Shown: positions 35,412-43,094 of the stretch, one piece after another
How the letters are laid out: each line of letters begins with the position of its first letter
Position numbering within the stretch: the first letter of the stretch is position 1
NCBI RefSeq assembly: GCF_022832435.1
Contig: NZ_JALHLF010000002.1
Span: forward strand, 69,256-126,105
Length of the DNA: 56,850 nt
Direction: 5' to 3'
Origin: Novosphingobium organovorum
Lineage (GTDB): Bacteria > Pseudomonadota > Alphaproteobacteria > Sphingomonadales > Sphingomonadaceae
Position numbers and translations under genes: made by a program
Notes under the pieces: generated by a model
Told to the model about the DNA's origin: nothing
Database searches by the model: none
Seen by the model: only the letters and a program-made list of their open reading frames with translations

Positions 35412-36179
35412 ATGAAGACCCTTTCTCGCCTGCTGACAGGCGCTGGCCTTGTAACGCTTGCTCTTGGAGCGCCGCTCGCGGGTGGCGCCCAGGCGCAGGA
35501 GGTTGCCTCTTCGGCAATCACCGCAGGCCACACCCTGCTCAACGTTAACGCGCAAGGCAGTTCGACCCGCGAACCGGACATGGCGGTGTTCACTTCGGGC
35601 GTCACCTCGCAGGCCAGGACCGCGAGCGCCGCGCTGGCGGACAATTCGAAGGCGATGACCGGCGTCTTCGCCGCGCTCAAAAAGGCCGGGATTGCCGAAA
35701 AGGACATCCAGACCAGCAACCTTTCGGTCTCCCCCGTCTATTCGCAGCCTGCGCGCAAGCCTGACGGCAGCTACGATGCCAACGAGCGCACGATCGTCGG
35801 CTATCAGGTCAACAACACCGTCACCGTGCGCCAGCGCAAGCTCGACGATTTCGGCGCGGTGATCGACGCACTCGTCTCGGCCGGGGCGAACGAAGTCAAC
35901 GGACCGACCTTCACCCTATCCCAGCCCGACGCGGCGCAGGACGAAGCGCGTGTCGAGGCGATCAAGGAAGCGCGCCGCCGCGCCGATCTCTACGCCAAGG
36001 CCGCAGGCCTGCGCGTGGTGCGTATCGTCTCGATCGCGGAAGGCGGCGGCTATGTCCCGCAGATCCGCGCCAAGTCGGACATGATCCGGCTCAGCGCCGC
36101 AAGCGCCCCCGCCCCGGTCGCCGCCGGTGAGCTCGACGTCACGGCGCAAGTCGCCGTTCAGTTCGAACTCGCCCCCTGA
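35412..36179 (+). CDS. SIMPL-domain (DUF541) secreted protein
   Basis: A 255-residue protein with a signal peptide (LLTGAGLVTLALGAPLAGGA). The SIMPL domain runs from NVNAQGSSTREPDMAVFTSG through DIQTSNLSVSPVYSQP, IVGYQVNNTVTVRQRKLDDF and DEARVEAIKEARRRADLYAK. Such proteins (BP26/OMP28, YggE) form periplasmic oligomers with a role in stress tolerance. ATG 35412 follows GGAG; the frame is open to 35265 but the upstream part has no signal. It sits between pyrF and trpF. Confidence 0.9.
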   Translation: MKTLSRLLTGAGLVTLALGAPLAGGAQAQEVASSAITAGHTLLNVNAQGSSTREPDMAVFTSGVTSQARTASAALADNSKAMTGVFAALKKAGIAEKDIQTSNLSVSPVYSQPARKPDGSYDANERTIVGYQVNNTVTVRQRKLDDFGAVIDALVSAGANEVNGPTFTLSQPDAAQDEARVEAIKEARRRADLYAKAAGLRVVRIVSIAEGGGYVPQIRAKSDMIRLSAASAPAPVAAGELDVTAQVAVQFELAP

Positions 36180-36188
36180 TCTGCGCCG

Positions 36189-36221
36189 GGCACGTGGCAG
36201 GCACGCGGCAGGCACGCGGCA
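36189..36221. repeat. Tandem repeat, 11 bp x 3
   Basis: GGCACGTGGCA, GGCACGCGGCA, GGCACGCGGCA in head-to-tail order, 36189-36221, between two convergent genes. One base differs in the first copy. Confidence 0.9.
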
Positions 36222-36227
36222 TGGGGT

Positions 36228-36650
36228 TCAATTGAGCATCATGTCGCGCGACTGAATGTTGTAGCCGACAAGGGTAAGCGCATCGTCCTTGCCCTTGCGG
36301 TAGACGAACTGCTCGACCCCGGTGCCCTTTTCGAAGGTGGTCTGCATGGTGGCGGTGAGGAACGTGCCTCCGGTGGTGGCGTTGGTGTTCCAGCCCACCT
36401 GCTTGGTCGTCCGGACTTTGCCCAGCTTGGCGTGGACCGCGCCCAGGAGCTTTTCAAAATCGGCCTGGCTGGTCGCCTGGCGCAAGTCGGGATCGGCCGT
36501 CGTCCAGATGCGGCCGATCGCTCCAGCGTCGAGTTCCCGATGGAATTGCCCGATCGCCACATCGGCCTTTTCGAACGATTCCTTGATACCGCACCCGCCA
36601 AGCGTTGCAGCCACGGCAAATGGGACTAGAAAGCGCATCAGACGGTTCAT
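36228..36650 (-). CDS. Small lipoprotein, NTF2-like or DUF4019-like, unknown function
   Basis: A 140-residue protein with lipobox LGGC (Cys20). It has the layout of small alpha+beta lipoproteins (HRELDAGAIGRIWTTADPDL, QADFEKLLGAVHAKLGKVRT, then a beta-rich end with GGTFLTATMQTTFEKGTGVE). The pattern is DUF4019-like, but I am not sure. It is convergent with the SIMPL gene and divergent from trpF (57 bases between starts). Confidence 0.7.
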   Translation of the reverse strand: MNRLMRFLVPFAVAATLGGCGIKESFEKADVAIGQFHRELDAGAIGRIWTTADPDLRQATSQADFEKLLGAVHAKLGKVRTTKQVGWNTNATTGGTFLTATMQTTFEKGTGVEQFVYRKGKDDALTLVGYNIQSRDMMLN

Positions 36651-36707
36651 CGCATGGGGGTCCTCGATCAGGGATGGCCTGCGACAGATGTAGACAGCGG
36701 ACGGGCA

Positions 36708-37364
36708 ATGCCAACACCGGCGATCAAGATTTGCGGAATTTCAACGCCTGACGCGCTCGACGCGGCGATCGCCGCGCGCGCCGATTACGCGGGCTTCGTG
36801 TTCTTCGCACGCAGCCCGCGCAACGTGATGCCGGCACAGGCCGCCGCCCTTTCGGCGCGCGCCGAAGGGCGGATCGCGCGCGTCGGCCTCTTCGTCGATG
36901 CGGGTGATGCGCAAATCGCCGAGGCGCTCGCCGCCGCCCCGCTCGACGTTCTCCAGTTGCACGGCGCGGAAACACCCGAGCGCGCCGCCCAGGTGCGCGC
37001 CCGCTTCGGCCTCGCCGTGTGGAAGGCGCTGCCGATCGCCAGCGCGGCTGACGTCGCGCGCGCCAACGCCTACGCCGGAGCGGTCGAGCGCGTGCTGTTC
37101 GACGCCAAGACGCCCAAGGGCGCGCTGCCTGGCGGCATGGGATTGTCGTTCGACTGGTCGCTCGTCGCGCACTGGAAAGGACCGCTCGCCTGGGGCCTTG
37201 CCGGAGGTCTCAATCCCGACAACGTGGGCGAAGCGCTCGCGCGCACGGGCGCCCCGCTGATCGATACCTCCTCCGGCGTCGAAAGCGCGCCCGGCATCAA
37301 GGATACCGGGCGCATTGCCGCTTTCGCGCGGGCCATACGCGAAACGGCCGCCGCCTCGCACTGA
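36708..37364 (+). CDS. trpF: Phosphoribosylanthranilate isomerase
   Basis: A 218-residue TIM-barrel enzyme for the third step of tryptophan synthesis. KICGI at 7-11 carries the catalytic Cys9; FVFFARSPRN and VGLFVDA are characteristic; VLFDAKTPKG holds the catalytic Asp; WGLAGGLNPDNV and IDTSSGVESAPGIKD are phosphate-binding. ATG 36708 is used, with the frame open to 36654. It is separated from trpB by two outer-membrane genes on the opposite strand. Confidence 0.96.
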   Translation: MPTPAIKICGISTPDALDAAIAARADYAGFVFFARSPRNVMPAQAAALSARAEGRIARVGLFVDAGDAQIAEALAAAPLDVLQLHGAETPERAAQVRARFGLAVWKALPIASAADVARANAYAGAVERVLFDAKTPKGALPGGMGLSFDWSLVAHWKGPLAWGLAGGLNPDNVGEALARTGAPLIDTSSGVESAPGIKDTGRIAAFARAIRETAAASH

Positions 37365-37396
37365 GACCGCGGCCGTTCCGACGCGCTGGGGCGCCT

Positions 37397-37882
37397 TCAG
37401 AACTTCGTGCCGACACCCACCAGAATGCCGTCGGTATCGTGCCAGGCCTCGTCGGTCGCGAAGGAATGGCGGTATTCGACCTTGGTGTAGAGGTTGTCCT
37501 TGATCGGCTGTTCGTACCCGGCGCCCAGCGCGACGTAACCGGTGCAATCGACGCAGTACTTGGTCTTGTACTCGCTCAAGGCGTAGAGCTTGCCACCGGT
37601 CGACGGGATCGCGCTGCCGATCCGCCCGCCAAACCCCCACGACACGCGCGTATCCGAGGTCAGCATGGTGTCGGCCGAAGCCTCGAGCCCGATGAAGCCC
37701 TTGTCGCCCAGGTCGAAATCGTAACCGGCCAGCACGCCGGTAACCTCATCGGTATTGTTCCGGTTCCAGACCATGCCGGTGTAGGCTTCCACGCGCGCCT
37801 CGTCGGCCCGTGCGGGCGCGGCGGCCAGGGCGACACCGGCCAGTACGAAGGAGAGCGAAACGGTCGGTGCGAATCTACGCAT
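37397..37882 (-). CDS. Opacity-like outer-membrane beta-barrel protein
   Basis: A 161-residue protein with a signal peptide (LSFVLAGVALAAAPARA), then eight or so amphipathic beta-strands ending VGVGTKF with a C-terminal Phe, the usual outer-membrane signature. It has an unusual CVDC (Cys110, Cys113) in an extracellular loop. It is a paralog of the gene at 38382: the same order of motifs (DTRVSWGFGGRIG / DTRVTWGVGGRAG, KVEYRHSF / KAEYQHEL). Function unknown, probably a small porin-like barrel. Confidence 0.85.
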   Translation of the reverse strand: MRRFAPTVSLSFVLAGVALAAAPARADEARVEAYTGMVWNRNNTDEVTGVLAGYDFDLGDKGFIGLEASADTMLTSDTRVSWGFGGRIGSAIPSTGGKLYALSEYKTKYCVDCTGYVALGAGYEQPIKDNLYTKVEYRHSFATDEAWHDTDGILVGVGTKF

Positions 37883-38212
37883 AATAGTACTCCTGATCGA
37901 TGGGGAGCCGGGCTTCCTGACAGGCCCGGCGCGATCAGGGCTAGGCAGCGCCGCCTTGCACCCAGATGAACCGAAAAGGCGCCAAAAACGGGACCTTTTT
38001 GATCTGTATTCAAGTTGTTACACTGCACCGCAAAGATCACGAAAGGTTGGTCACACCCGCGTCATCTTGACGCTATCAAGCCGAAGCGCAGGCGGATCTT
38101 CGTCCAATCGGTACCGCCCTTGCGACACTGTCGCCGCCGAAAAATCCCACCCGCACGAGCGACGCACTTCGCGCGGCCCGGCACACCAGCCCCGTCGCAA
38201 GCCGGTAAGCCA

Positions 38213-38242
38213 CCCTCGCCCTCGCCCTCGCCCTCGCCCCCG
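38213..38242. repeat. CCCTCG tandem repeat (four perfect units plus one variant)
   Basis: CCCTCG x4 at 38213-38236, then CCCCCG 38237-38242, in non-coding DNA. Confidence 0.9.
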
Positions 38243-38304
38243 TTACGACGCGCCAGCGAACCGCCGGGGCCGGACGACAGGCCGCCCCGCAAGCCTGATA
38301 CGAC

Positions 38305-38336
38305 AAAGGGCGCCCCGCCGAAGCGAAGCGCCCTTT
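38305..38336 (-). terminator. Terminator-like hairpin after the second barrel gene
   Basis: AAAGGGCGC (38305-38313) pairs with GCGCCCTTT (38328-38336), with a short TTT on the minus strand. It lies 46 bases past the stop of the gene at 38382. Confidence 0.55.
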
Positions 38337-38381
38337 GGCCTTGGTGCGACCCGAGGCTTATCGGTTCATGACGCGAAGGCT

Positions 38382-38855
38382 TTAGAACTTCACGCCCACG
38401 CCGACGAGGCCGACATCGGCGTCGGGGGTGTTGTCGCCGATCAGCTCGTGCTGGTACTCAGCCTTGACGTAGTAGCGGTTGTTGAGATCCTGCTGGATGC
38501 CACCACCGACGCCGACCGCGCTGTTGCAGTAGCGGCAGGTCTTCGACTGCCACTTCGAGCTGGCATAGAGCTTGGTGGTCGGCGTGACCTTCACGCCGGC
38601 GCGGCCGCCGACGCCCCAGGTAACGCGCGTGTCATCGGTCAGCAGCTTGTCGGCGGAACCTTCGACGCCAACGAAGAACTTGCTGCCCAGGTCATAATCG
38701 TAACCGGCCGCGACACCAGCGGTCGCCTTGCTGCCGTGACTGTCCCACGCCAGGCCGGTGCGCGCTTCGATGCGGGCTTCATCAGCCATCGCGGGCGTGG
38801 CAACGGCAGCAGCGACCGAAGCGGCTGCGGCGAGCGAAACGAGTGCAATACGCAT
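38382..38855 (-). CDS. Opacity-like outer-membrane beta-barrel protein (paralog)
   Basis: A 157-residue protein with a signal peptide (LVSLAAAASVAAAVATPAMA) and a barrel ending VGVGVKF. It has CRYC (Cys107, Cys110) where the paralog has CVDC. The two copies, about 500 bases apart in the same direction, look like an old tandem duplication. It is divergent from trpB. Confidence 0.85.
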   Translation of the reverse strand: MRIALVSLAAAASVAAAVATPAMADEARIEARTGLAWDSHGSKATAGVAAGYDYDLGSKFFVGVEGSADKLLTDDTRVTWGVGGRAGVKVTPTTKLYASSKWQSKTCRYCNSAVGVGGGIQQDLNNRYYVKAEYQHELIGDNTPDADVGLVGVGVKF

Positions 38856-39123
38856 AATCTGTAACTCCTAGTACCTTGTCCCCGTCCCTCGTCGGGGGCG
38901 GCCCTCTCTGGGGCGAATGAGCCGATGCGCCTCACAGCCTTTCGCGAAAATGAACAAATTGTTGTCAAATGTCCTGAAAACGTCACAATTCTGCGCCATA
39001 GAGCAAGATTGTTGCATTGATGCGCCCTGCAGATGCAAACCTTGCACTTGAAACGCCGCCCGGCGCTCCCATGGCCGGAACTGGCTGGACAGGCCCGCGA
39101 TGCTCTGCCAACGCTCGCGCATC

Positions 39124-40380
39124 ATGACTGAACACCTGCCTGTAAACAGCCTTCGCGCGCTTCCCGATGCCTCCGGTCACTTCGGCCAGTTCGGTGGTCG
39201 CTACGTCGCGGAAACGCTTATGCCGCTCATTCTCGATCTCGAGAAGGAATACCGCAAGGCGCAGGAGGACCCGGCGTTCTGGGCCGAATTCGATTCGCTG
39301 ATGAAGGACTTCGTCGGCCGTCCCAGCCCGCTCTACTACGCCCCGCGCATGACCGAGCATTTCCGGGAACTTGCCCCGGCAGGCCCCAATGGCGAGAAGC
39401 GCGGCCCCAAGATCTATTTCAAGCGCGAGGAACTCAACCACACCGGCGCGCACAAGATCAACAACTGCATCGGCCAGATCCTGCTCGCGCTGCGCATGGG
39501 CAAGACCAAGATCATCGCCGAAACCGGCGCGGGCCAGCACGGCGTTGCCACCGCCACCGTCGCTGCGCGCTTCGGCCTGCCCTGCACCATCTTCATGGGC
39601 GCGACCGACGTCGAGCGCCAGAAGCCCAACGTGTTCCGCATGAAGCTGCTGGGCGCCGAAGTGGTCCCGGTGACCAGCGGCGCGATGACGCTCAAGGACG
39701 CGATGAACGACGCGCTGCGCCACTGGGTGGCAAACGTGCACGACACGTTCTACATCATCGGCACCGCCGCCGGACCGCACCCCTATCCCGAACTGGTGCG
39801 CGATTTCCAGTCGATCATCGGCAAGGAAACGCGCGAACAGATGCTCGAAAAGGAAGGCCGCCTGCCCGACCGCCTGGTCGCGGCGGTGGGCGGCGGGTCG
39901 AACGCGATCGGCCTGTTCCACCCCTTCCTCGACGATCCCGAAGTCAAGATGACCGGTATCGAAGCGGGCGGACACGGCATCGACACCGACAAGCACGCCG
40001 CCTCGCTCACCGGGGGCAAGCCGGGCATCCTGCACGGCAACAAGACCTACCTGCTGCAGGACGAGGACGGCCAGATCACCGAGGCGCATTCGATCTCGGC
40101 CGGGCTCGACTATCCGGGCCTCGGGCCGGAGCACTCCTGGCTGCACGAATCGGGCCGGGTGGACTACGTGCCGATCACCGATAACCAGGCGCTCGAAGCC
40201 TTCCAGCTGTGCTGCTCGCTCGAAGGGATCATCCCCGCACTCGAAAGCGCACACGCGCTGGCCGCCCTGCCCCAGCTCACCGCGCAGATGGACGAGGACC
40301 AGCTGCTCGTCGTCAACGTCTCGGGACGCGGCGACAAGGACATCTTCACCGTCGCCGAGGCACTGGGGGTCGACCTTTGA
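39124..40380 (+). CDS. trpB: Tryptophan synthase beta subunit
   Basis: A 418-residue PLP enzyme that joins indole and serine to tryptophan. The Schiff-base Lys is Lys111 in [18 protein letters not shown] and [12 protein letters not shown] hold the substrate and PLP phosphate. LGPEHSWL and SGRGDKD are the family end motifs. ATG 39124 is used although the frame opens at 39100; its product starts [20 protein letters not shown]. The stop overlaps a TTG start of a tiny downstream gene. Confidence 0.97.
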   Translation: MTEHLPVNSLRALPDASGHFGQFGGRYVAETLMPLILDLEKEYRKAQEDPAFWAEFDSLMKDFVGRPSPLYYAPRMTEHFRELAPAGPNGEKRGPKIYFKREELNHTGAHKINNCIGQILLALRMGKTKIIAETGAGQHGVATATVAARFGLPCTIFMGATDVERQKPNVFRMKLLGAEVVPVTSGAMTLKDAMNDALRHWVANVHDTFYIIGTAAGPHPYPELVRDFQSIIGKETREQMLEKEGRLPDRLVAAVGGGSNAIGLFHPFLDDPEVKMTGIEAGGHGIDTDKHAASLTGGKPGILHGNKTYLLQDEDGQITEAHSISAGLDYPGLGPEHSWLHESGRVDYVPITDNQALEAFQLCCSLEGIIPALESAHALAALPQLTAQMDEDQLLVVNVSGRGDKDIFTVAEALGVDL

Positions 40381-40568
40381 AGCCTGCCAAGGCGATCATC
40401 GAGAAGTTCATCCTCAATTTCCTGGCGGTGTTCATCGGCGTCCAGCTGTCGCGGCACTGGATCGAGTTCACCCGCTGGGACTTTGCACGTGGCACCTTGA
40501 TGCTTTGCCTGATGGCGGCCGTAACGGTCACCCTCGTCGACCTGTGGCGGTACTGGAAGAGCATATGA
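40377..40568 (+). CDS. 63-residue two-helix membrane protein between trpB and trpA
   Basis: A small protein starting at TTG 40377, overlapping the trpB stop (TTGA), with GGGGG eight bases upstream. It has two hydrophobic segments ([15 protein letters not shown] and [20 protein letters not shown]) separated by an amphipathic [13 protein letters not shown], with a basic N-terminus (KPAKAIIEK). Its stop overlaps the cupin ATG (ATGA). Such tight packing supports translation. No family recognised. Whether it is tied to tryptophan synthesis is unknown. Confidence 0.65.
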   Translation: MKPAKAIIEKFILNFLAVFIGVQLSRHWIEFTRWDFARGTLMLCLMAAVTVTLVDLWRYWKSI

Positions 40569-40918
40569 CCCGGTTCGGCCAGCCCCCCTTCGGAGTGCCC
40601 CTCGTGAAGATCTTTCGCGCGCACGAATTCACCGCCCCAGCCGCCTGGGGCAGCCAGCTCCTCGCCGATTTCGGTGACGTGACGGCAAAGCTGCACTGGA
40701 CCGACCAGCCCTACCGCTGGCACGTCAACACCGGTGCCGAAGTCTTCACCGTGCTCGACGGCGTGGTCGAGATGCACAGCCGCGATGCGGGCGGCACCGT
40801 CACCGTGACCCGGCTCGGCCCCGGCGAGGGCGTCAGCGTAGAACCCGGTGACGAACACGTCGCCCACCCCCAAGGACCAGCGCGTATCCTGGTCGTCGAA
40901 AGAAAAGACAGCGAATGA
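40565..40918 (+). CDS. Small cupin-domain protein
   Basis: A 117-residue single-domain cupin: WHVNTGAEVFTVLDGVVEMH is motif 1 (one His and the Glu of the metal set visible) and GEGVSVEPGDEHVAHPQGPA is motif 2 (Pro-Gly and two His). It lacks the full four-ligand set in strict form. Function unknown. It overlaps the upstream mini-gene (ATGA) and trpA (ATGA), so it is translated in the same chain as trpB and trpA. Confidence 0.82.
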   Translation: MTRFGQPPFGVPLVKIFRAHEFTAPAAWGSQLLADFGDVTAKLHWTDQPYRWHVNTGAEVFTVLDGVVEMHSRDAGGTVTVTRLGPGEGVSVEPGDEHVAHPQGPARILVVERKDSE

Positions 40919-41691
40919 CCCGCTTTGAGAAAGCCTTTGCCAAGGGACCGGCCCTCGTCACCTTCATCACCGGGGGCGATGGCGATACCGCAGCGAACCT
41001 CGACGCGCTGGTCGCGGGCGGCGCCGACGTGATCGAACTGGGCATGCCCTTCACCGATCCCATGGCGGATGGTGCGGCGATCCAGCAGGCCAACATCCGC
41101 AGCCTCGCCAAGGGCACCAAAACGGCCGACATCCTCGCGCTCGCCAGCGGTTTTCGCGCGCGCCACCCCGACGTGCCGCTGGTGCTGATGGGCTATGCCA
41201 ACCCGATGATCGTGCGCGGCGCCGAATGGTTCGCCCGGGCCTGCGCCGAGGCGGGCGTCGACGGCGTGATCTGCGTCGACATCCCGCCCGAGGAAGACGC
41301 CGAGCTTGGCCCGGCGCTGCGCGCCGAGGGCGTTGCGCTGATCCGCCTGGCCACCCCGACGACCGATGCCGCGCGGCTCCCCGCCGTGCTCGAAGGCTCC
41401 TCGGGCTTTCTCTACTACGTCTCGGTCGCGGGGATCACCGGCACCCAGACCGCCGCGCAGACCTCAATCGAGGAAGCCGTCGCCGCGCTCAAGGCCGCCG
41501 CGACCATCCCCGTCGCGGTCGGCTTCGGCGTGCGCACGCCCGAACAGGCGCGCGCCATCGCGAAAGTGGCCGATGGCGTGGTGGTCGGGTCGGCGCTGGT
41601 CGATCTGGTCAAGGAGCACGGCGATGAGGCCGCGGGCCCCTTGCGCGAACTGACCTCGGCGCTTGCCGAGGCGGTGCACACCGCGCGCTGA
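40915..41691 (+). CDS. trpA: Tryptophan synthase alpha subunit
   Basis: A 258-residue TIM barrel that splits indole-3-glycerol phosphate. Catalytic Glu41 lies in ELGMPFTDPMADG, with Asp52 nearby; VICVDIPPEE and FLYYVSVAGITGTQ are family motifs; VGFGVRTPEQ binds phosphate. ATG 40915 overlaps the cupin stop. accD, which follows trpA in many relatives, is absent; folC starts 28 bases after. Confidence 0.97.
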   Translation: MTRFEKAFAKGPALVTFITGGDGDTAANLDALVAGGADVIELGMPFTDPMADGAAIQQANIRSLAKGTKTADILALASGFRARHPDVPLVLMGYANPMIVRGAEWFARACAEAGVDGVICVDIPPEEDAELGPALRAEGVALIRLATPTTDAARLPAVLEGSSGFLYYVSVAGITGTQTAAQTSIEEAVAALKAAATIPVAVGFGVRTPEQARAIAKVADGVVVGSALVDLVKEHGDEAAGPLRELTSALAEAVHTAR

Positions 41692-41719
41692 CCCCGAGCG
41701 GCGAGACAAAGGCCCGAGC

Positions 41720-43057
41720 ATGGCCCGCCCGAACGACTTCGCGGTGTCGGACGCCCCCGGTGTCCAGGCGCAGCTTGACCGGCTCGCCACGCTTTCGGTG
41801 CCCAAGGGCCGGCTCGGCCTCGACGTCATCCGCGAGCTGTGCGCGCATCTGGATCACCCCGAGCGCGCACTGCCGCCGACCTTCCACGTCGCGGGGACCA
41901 ACGGCAAGGGGTCGACCTGCGCCTTCCTGCGCGCCGCGCTCGAAGCGGCGGGCAAGACGGTCCACGTCTTCACCAGCCCGCACCTCGTCCGTTTCAACGA
42001 GCGCATCCGCGTTGCCGGCACGCTGATCGCGGACGAGGCGCTGGCCGCGCTGCTGGCCGAAGTGCTCGACATCGCCGAAGCTCACGCCATCGGGGCGAGC
42101 TTCTTCGAAGTCTCGGCCGCGGCCGCCTTCCTCGCCTTCACCCGCACCCCGGCCGATGCCTGCATCTTCGAGGTGGGCCTGGGCGGCCGGCTCGATGCGA
42201 CCAACGTGATCCCCGCGCCGGTTGCCTGCGGCATCGCCGCGCTGGGCATCGATCACGAGCAGTTCCTGCTATCGCCCTGCGAGGATGCGCCCGAGCCGCC
42301 GTTCGAGCGGATCGCCTTTGAAAAATCGGGTATCGCCAAGGCCAACGCGCCGCTCGTCACGCTCGACTATAGCGAGCGCATGAACGATGTCGTTGCGATC
42401 CAGGCCGAGCGCGTGGGCGGCTACGTCGTGCGCGCCGGGGCCGACTGGACGATCACGCCGCGCGAAGGCGGCTTGCTCTACACCGATCACAAGGGCACGC
42501 TCGCCCTGCCCACCCCGCGCCTGCCCGGCGCGCACCAGATGCTCAACGCCGGGCTCGCGGTCGCGATGCTGCGCCATCAGGACGCGGTCAACATGCCCGA
42601 TGCGGCGCTGGTCCTGGCGATGAGCTGGGCGCGCTGGCCAGCGCGGCTCCAGCGGCTCGAGGAGGGACCGCTGACCCGGCTCCTGCCCGCAGGTACTCCG
42701 TGCTGGCTCGACGGCGGGCACAACCCCGACGCGGGCGCCGCGCTTGCCAGGCACTTCCTGGCTAGCCCCGCGCGCATCCACCTCGTCCTCGGCATGTTGG
42801 CAAACAAGGACCCGGCCGCCATTACCGGCCCGCTCGCCCCGCGCCTTGCGAGCATCACGGCGGTCCCCGTCCCCGGTCACGAGCATCACGGCCCCGAGGC
42901 GTTCCGCCTGCCCGGCCTGCCCGAACCGCGCGCCGCCGCCAACCTGGCCGAGGCGCTGGAAAGCCTGGACGTGGGCGAAGGCGAAATCGTGCTGATCGGC
43001 GGCTCGCTCTACCTCGCCGGAACCGTACTGCGCGCCAACGACCAGCTGCCAGACTGA
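41720..43057 (+). CDS. folC: Folylpolyglutamate synthase / dihydrofolate synthase
   Basis: A 445-residue Mur-ligase-type enzyme that adds glutamate to dihydropteroate and folates. The P-loop GTNGKGST is at 59-66; SPHLVRFNERIRV, FEVGLGGRLDATNV and WLDGGHNPDAGAAL are family signatures. ATG 41720 is used (frame open to 41663, overlapping trpA). It ends the trp-linked cluster and its stop lies inside a 14-bp tandem repeat. Confidence 0.95.
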   Translation: MARPNDFAVSDAPGVQAQLDRLATLSVPKGRLGLDVIRELCAHLDHPERALPPTFHVAGTNGKGSTCAFLRAALEAAGKTVHVFTSPHLVRFNERIRVAGTLIADEALAALLAEVLDIAEAHAIGASFFEVSAAAAFLAFTRTPADACIFEVGLGGRLDATNVIPAPVACGIAALGIDHEQFLLSPCEDAPEPPFERIAFEKSGIAKANAPLVTLDYSERMNDVVAIQAERVGGYVVRAGADWTITPREGGLLYTDHKGTLALPTPRLPGAHQMLNAGLAVAMLRHQDAVNMPDAALVLAMSWARWPARLQRLEEGPLTRLLPAGTPCWLDGGHNPDAGAALARHFLASPARIHLVLGMLANKDPAAITGPLAPRLASITAVPVPGHEHHGPEAFRLPGLPEPRAAANLAEALESLDVGEGEIVLIGGSLYLAGTVLRANDQLPD

Positions 43058-43094
43058 GCCGGCCGGACTGAGCCAGCCGAACTGAGCCAGAGCG
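43053..43094. repeat. Tandem repeat, 14 bp x 3, over the folC stop
   Basis: ACTGAGCCGGCCGG, ACTGAGCCAGCCGA, ACTGAGCCAGAGCG at 43053-43066, 43067-43080 and 43081-43094. Each has a TGA, and because the unit is 14 bases the three TGA stops fall in all three plus-strand frames. Confidence 0.9.

Larger units (their letters stand above)
37883..38381. other. Intergenic region between the two outer-membrane barrel genes
   Basis: About 500 bases without a supported gene. It has a tandem CCCTCG repeat (38213-38242) and a weak terminator after the upstream barrel gene (38305-38336). The start of the 37397 gene probably has its promoter in 37883-38000. Confidence 0.5.
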
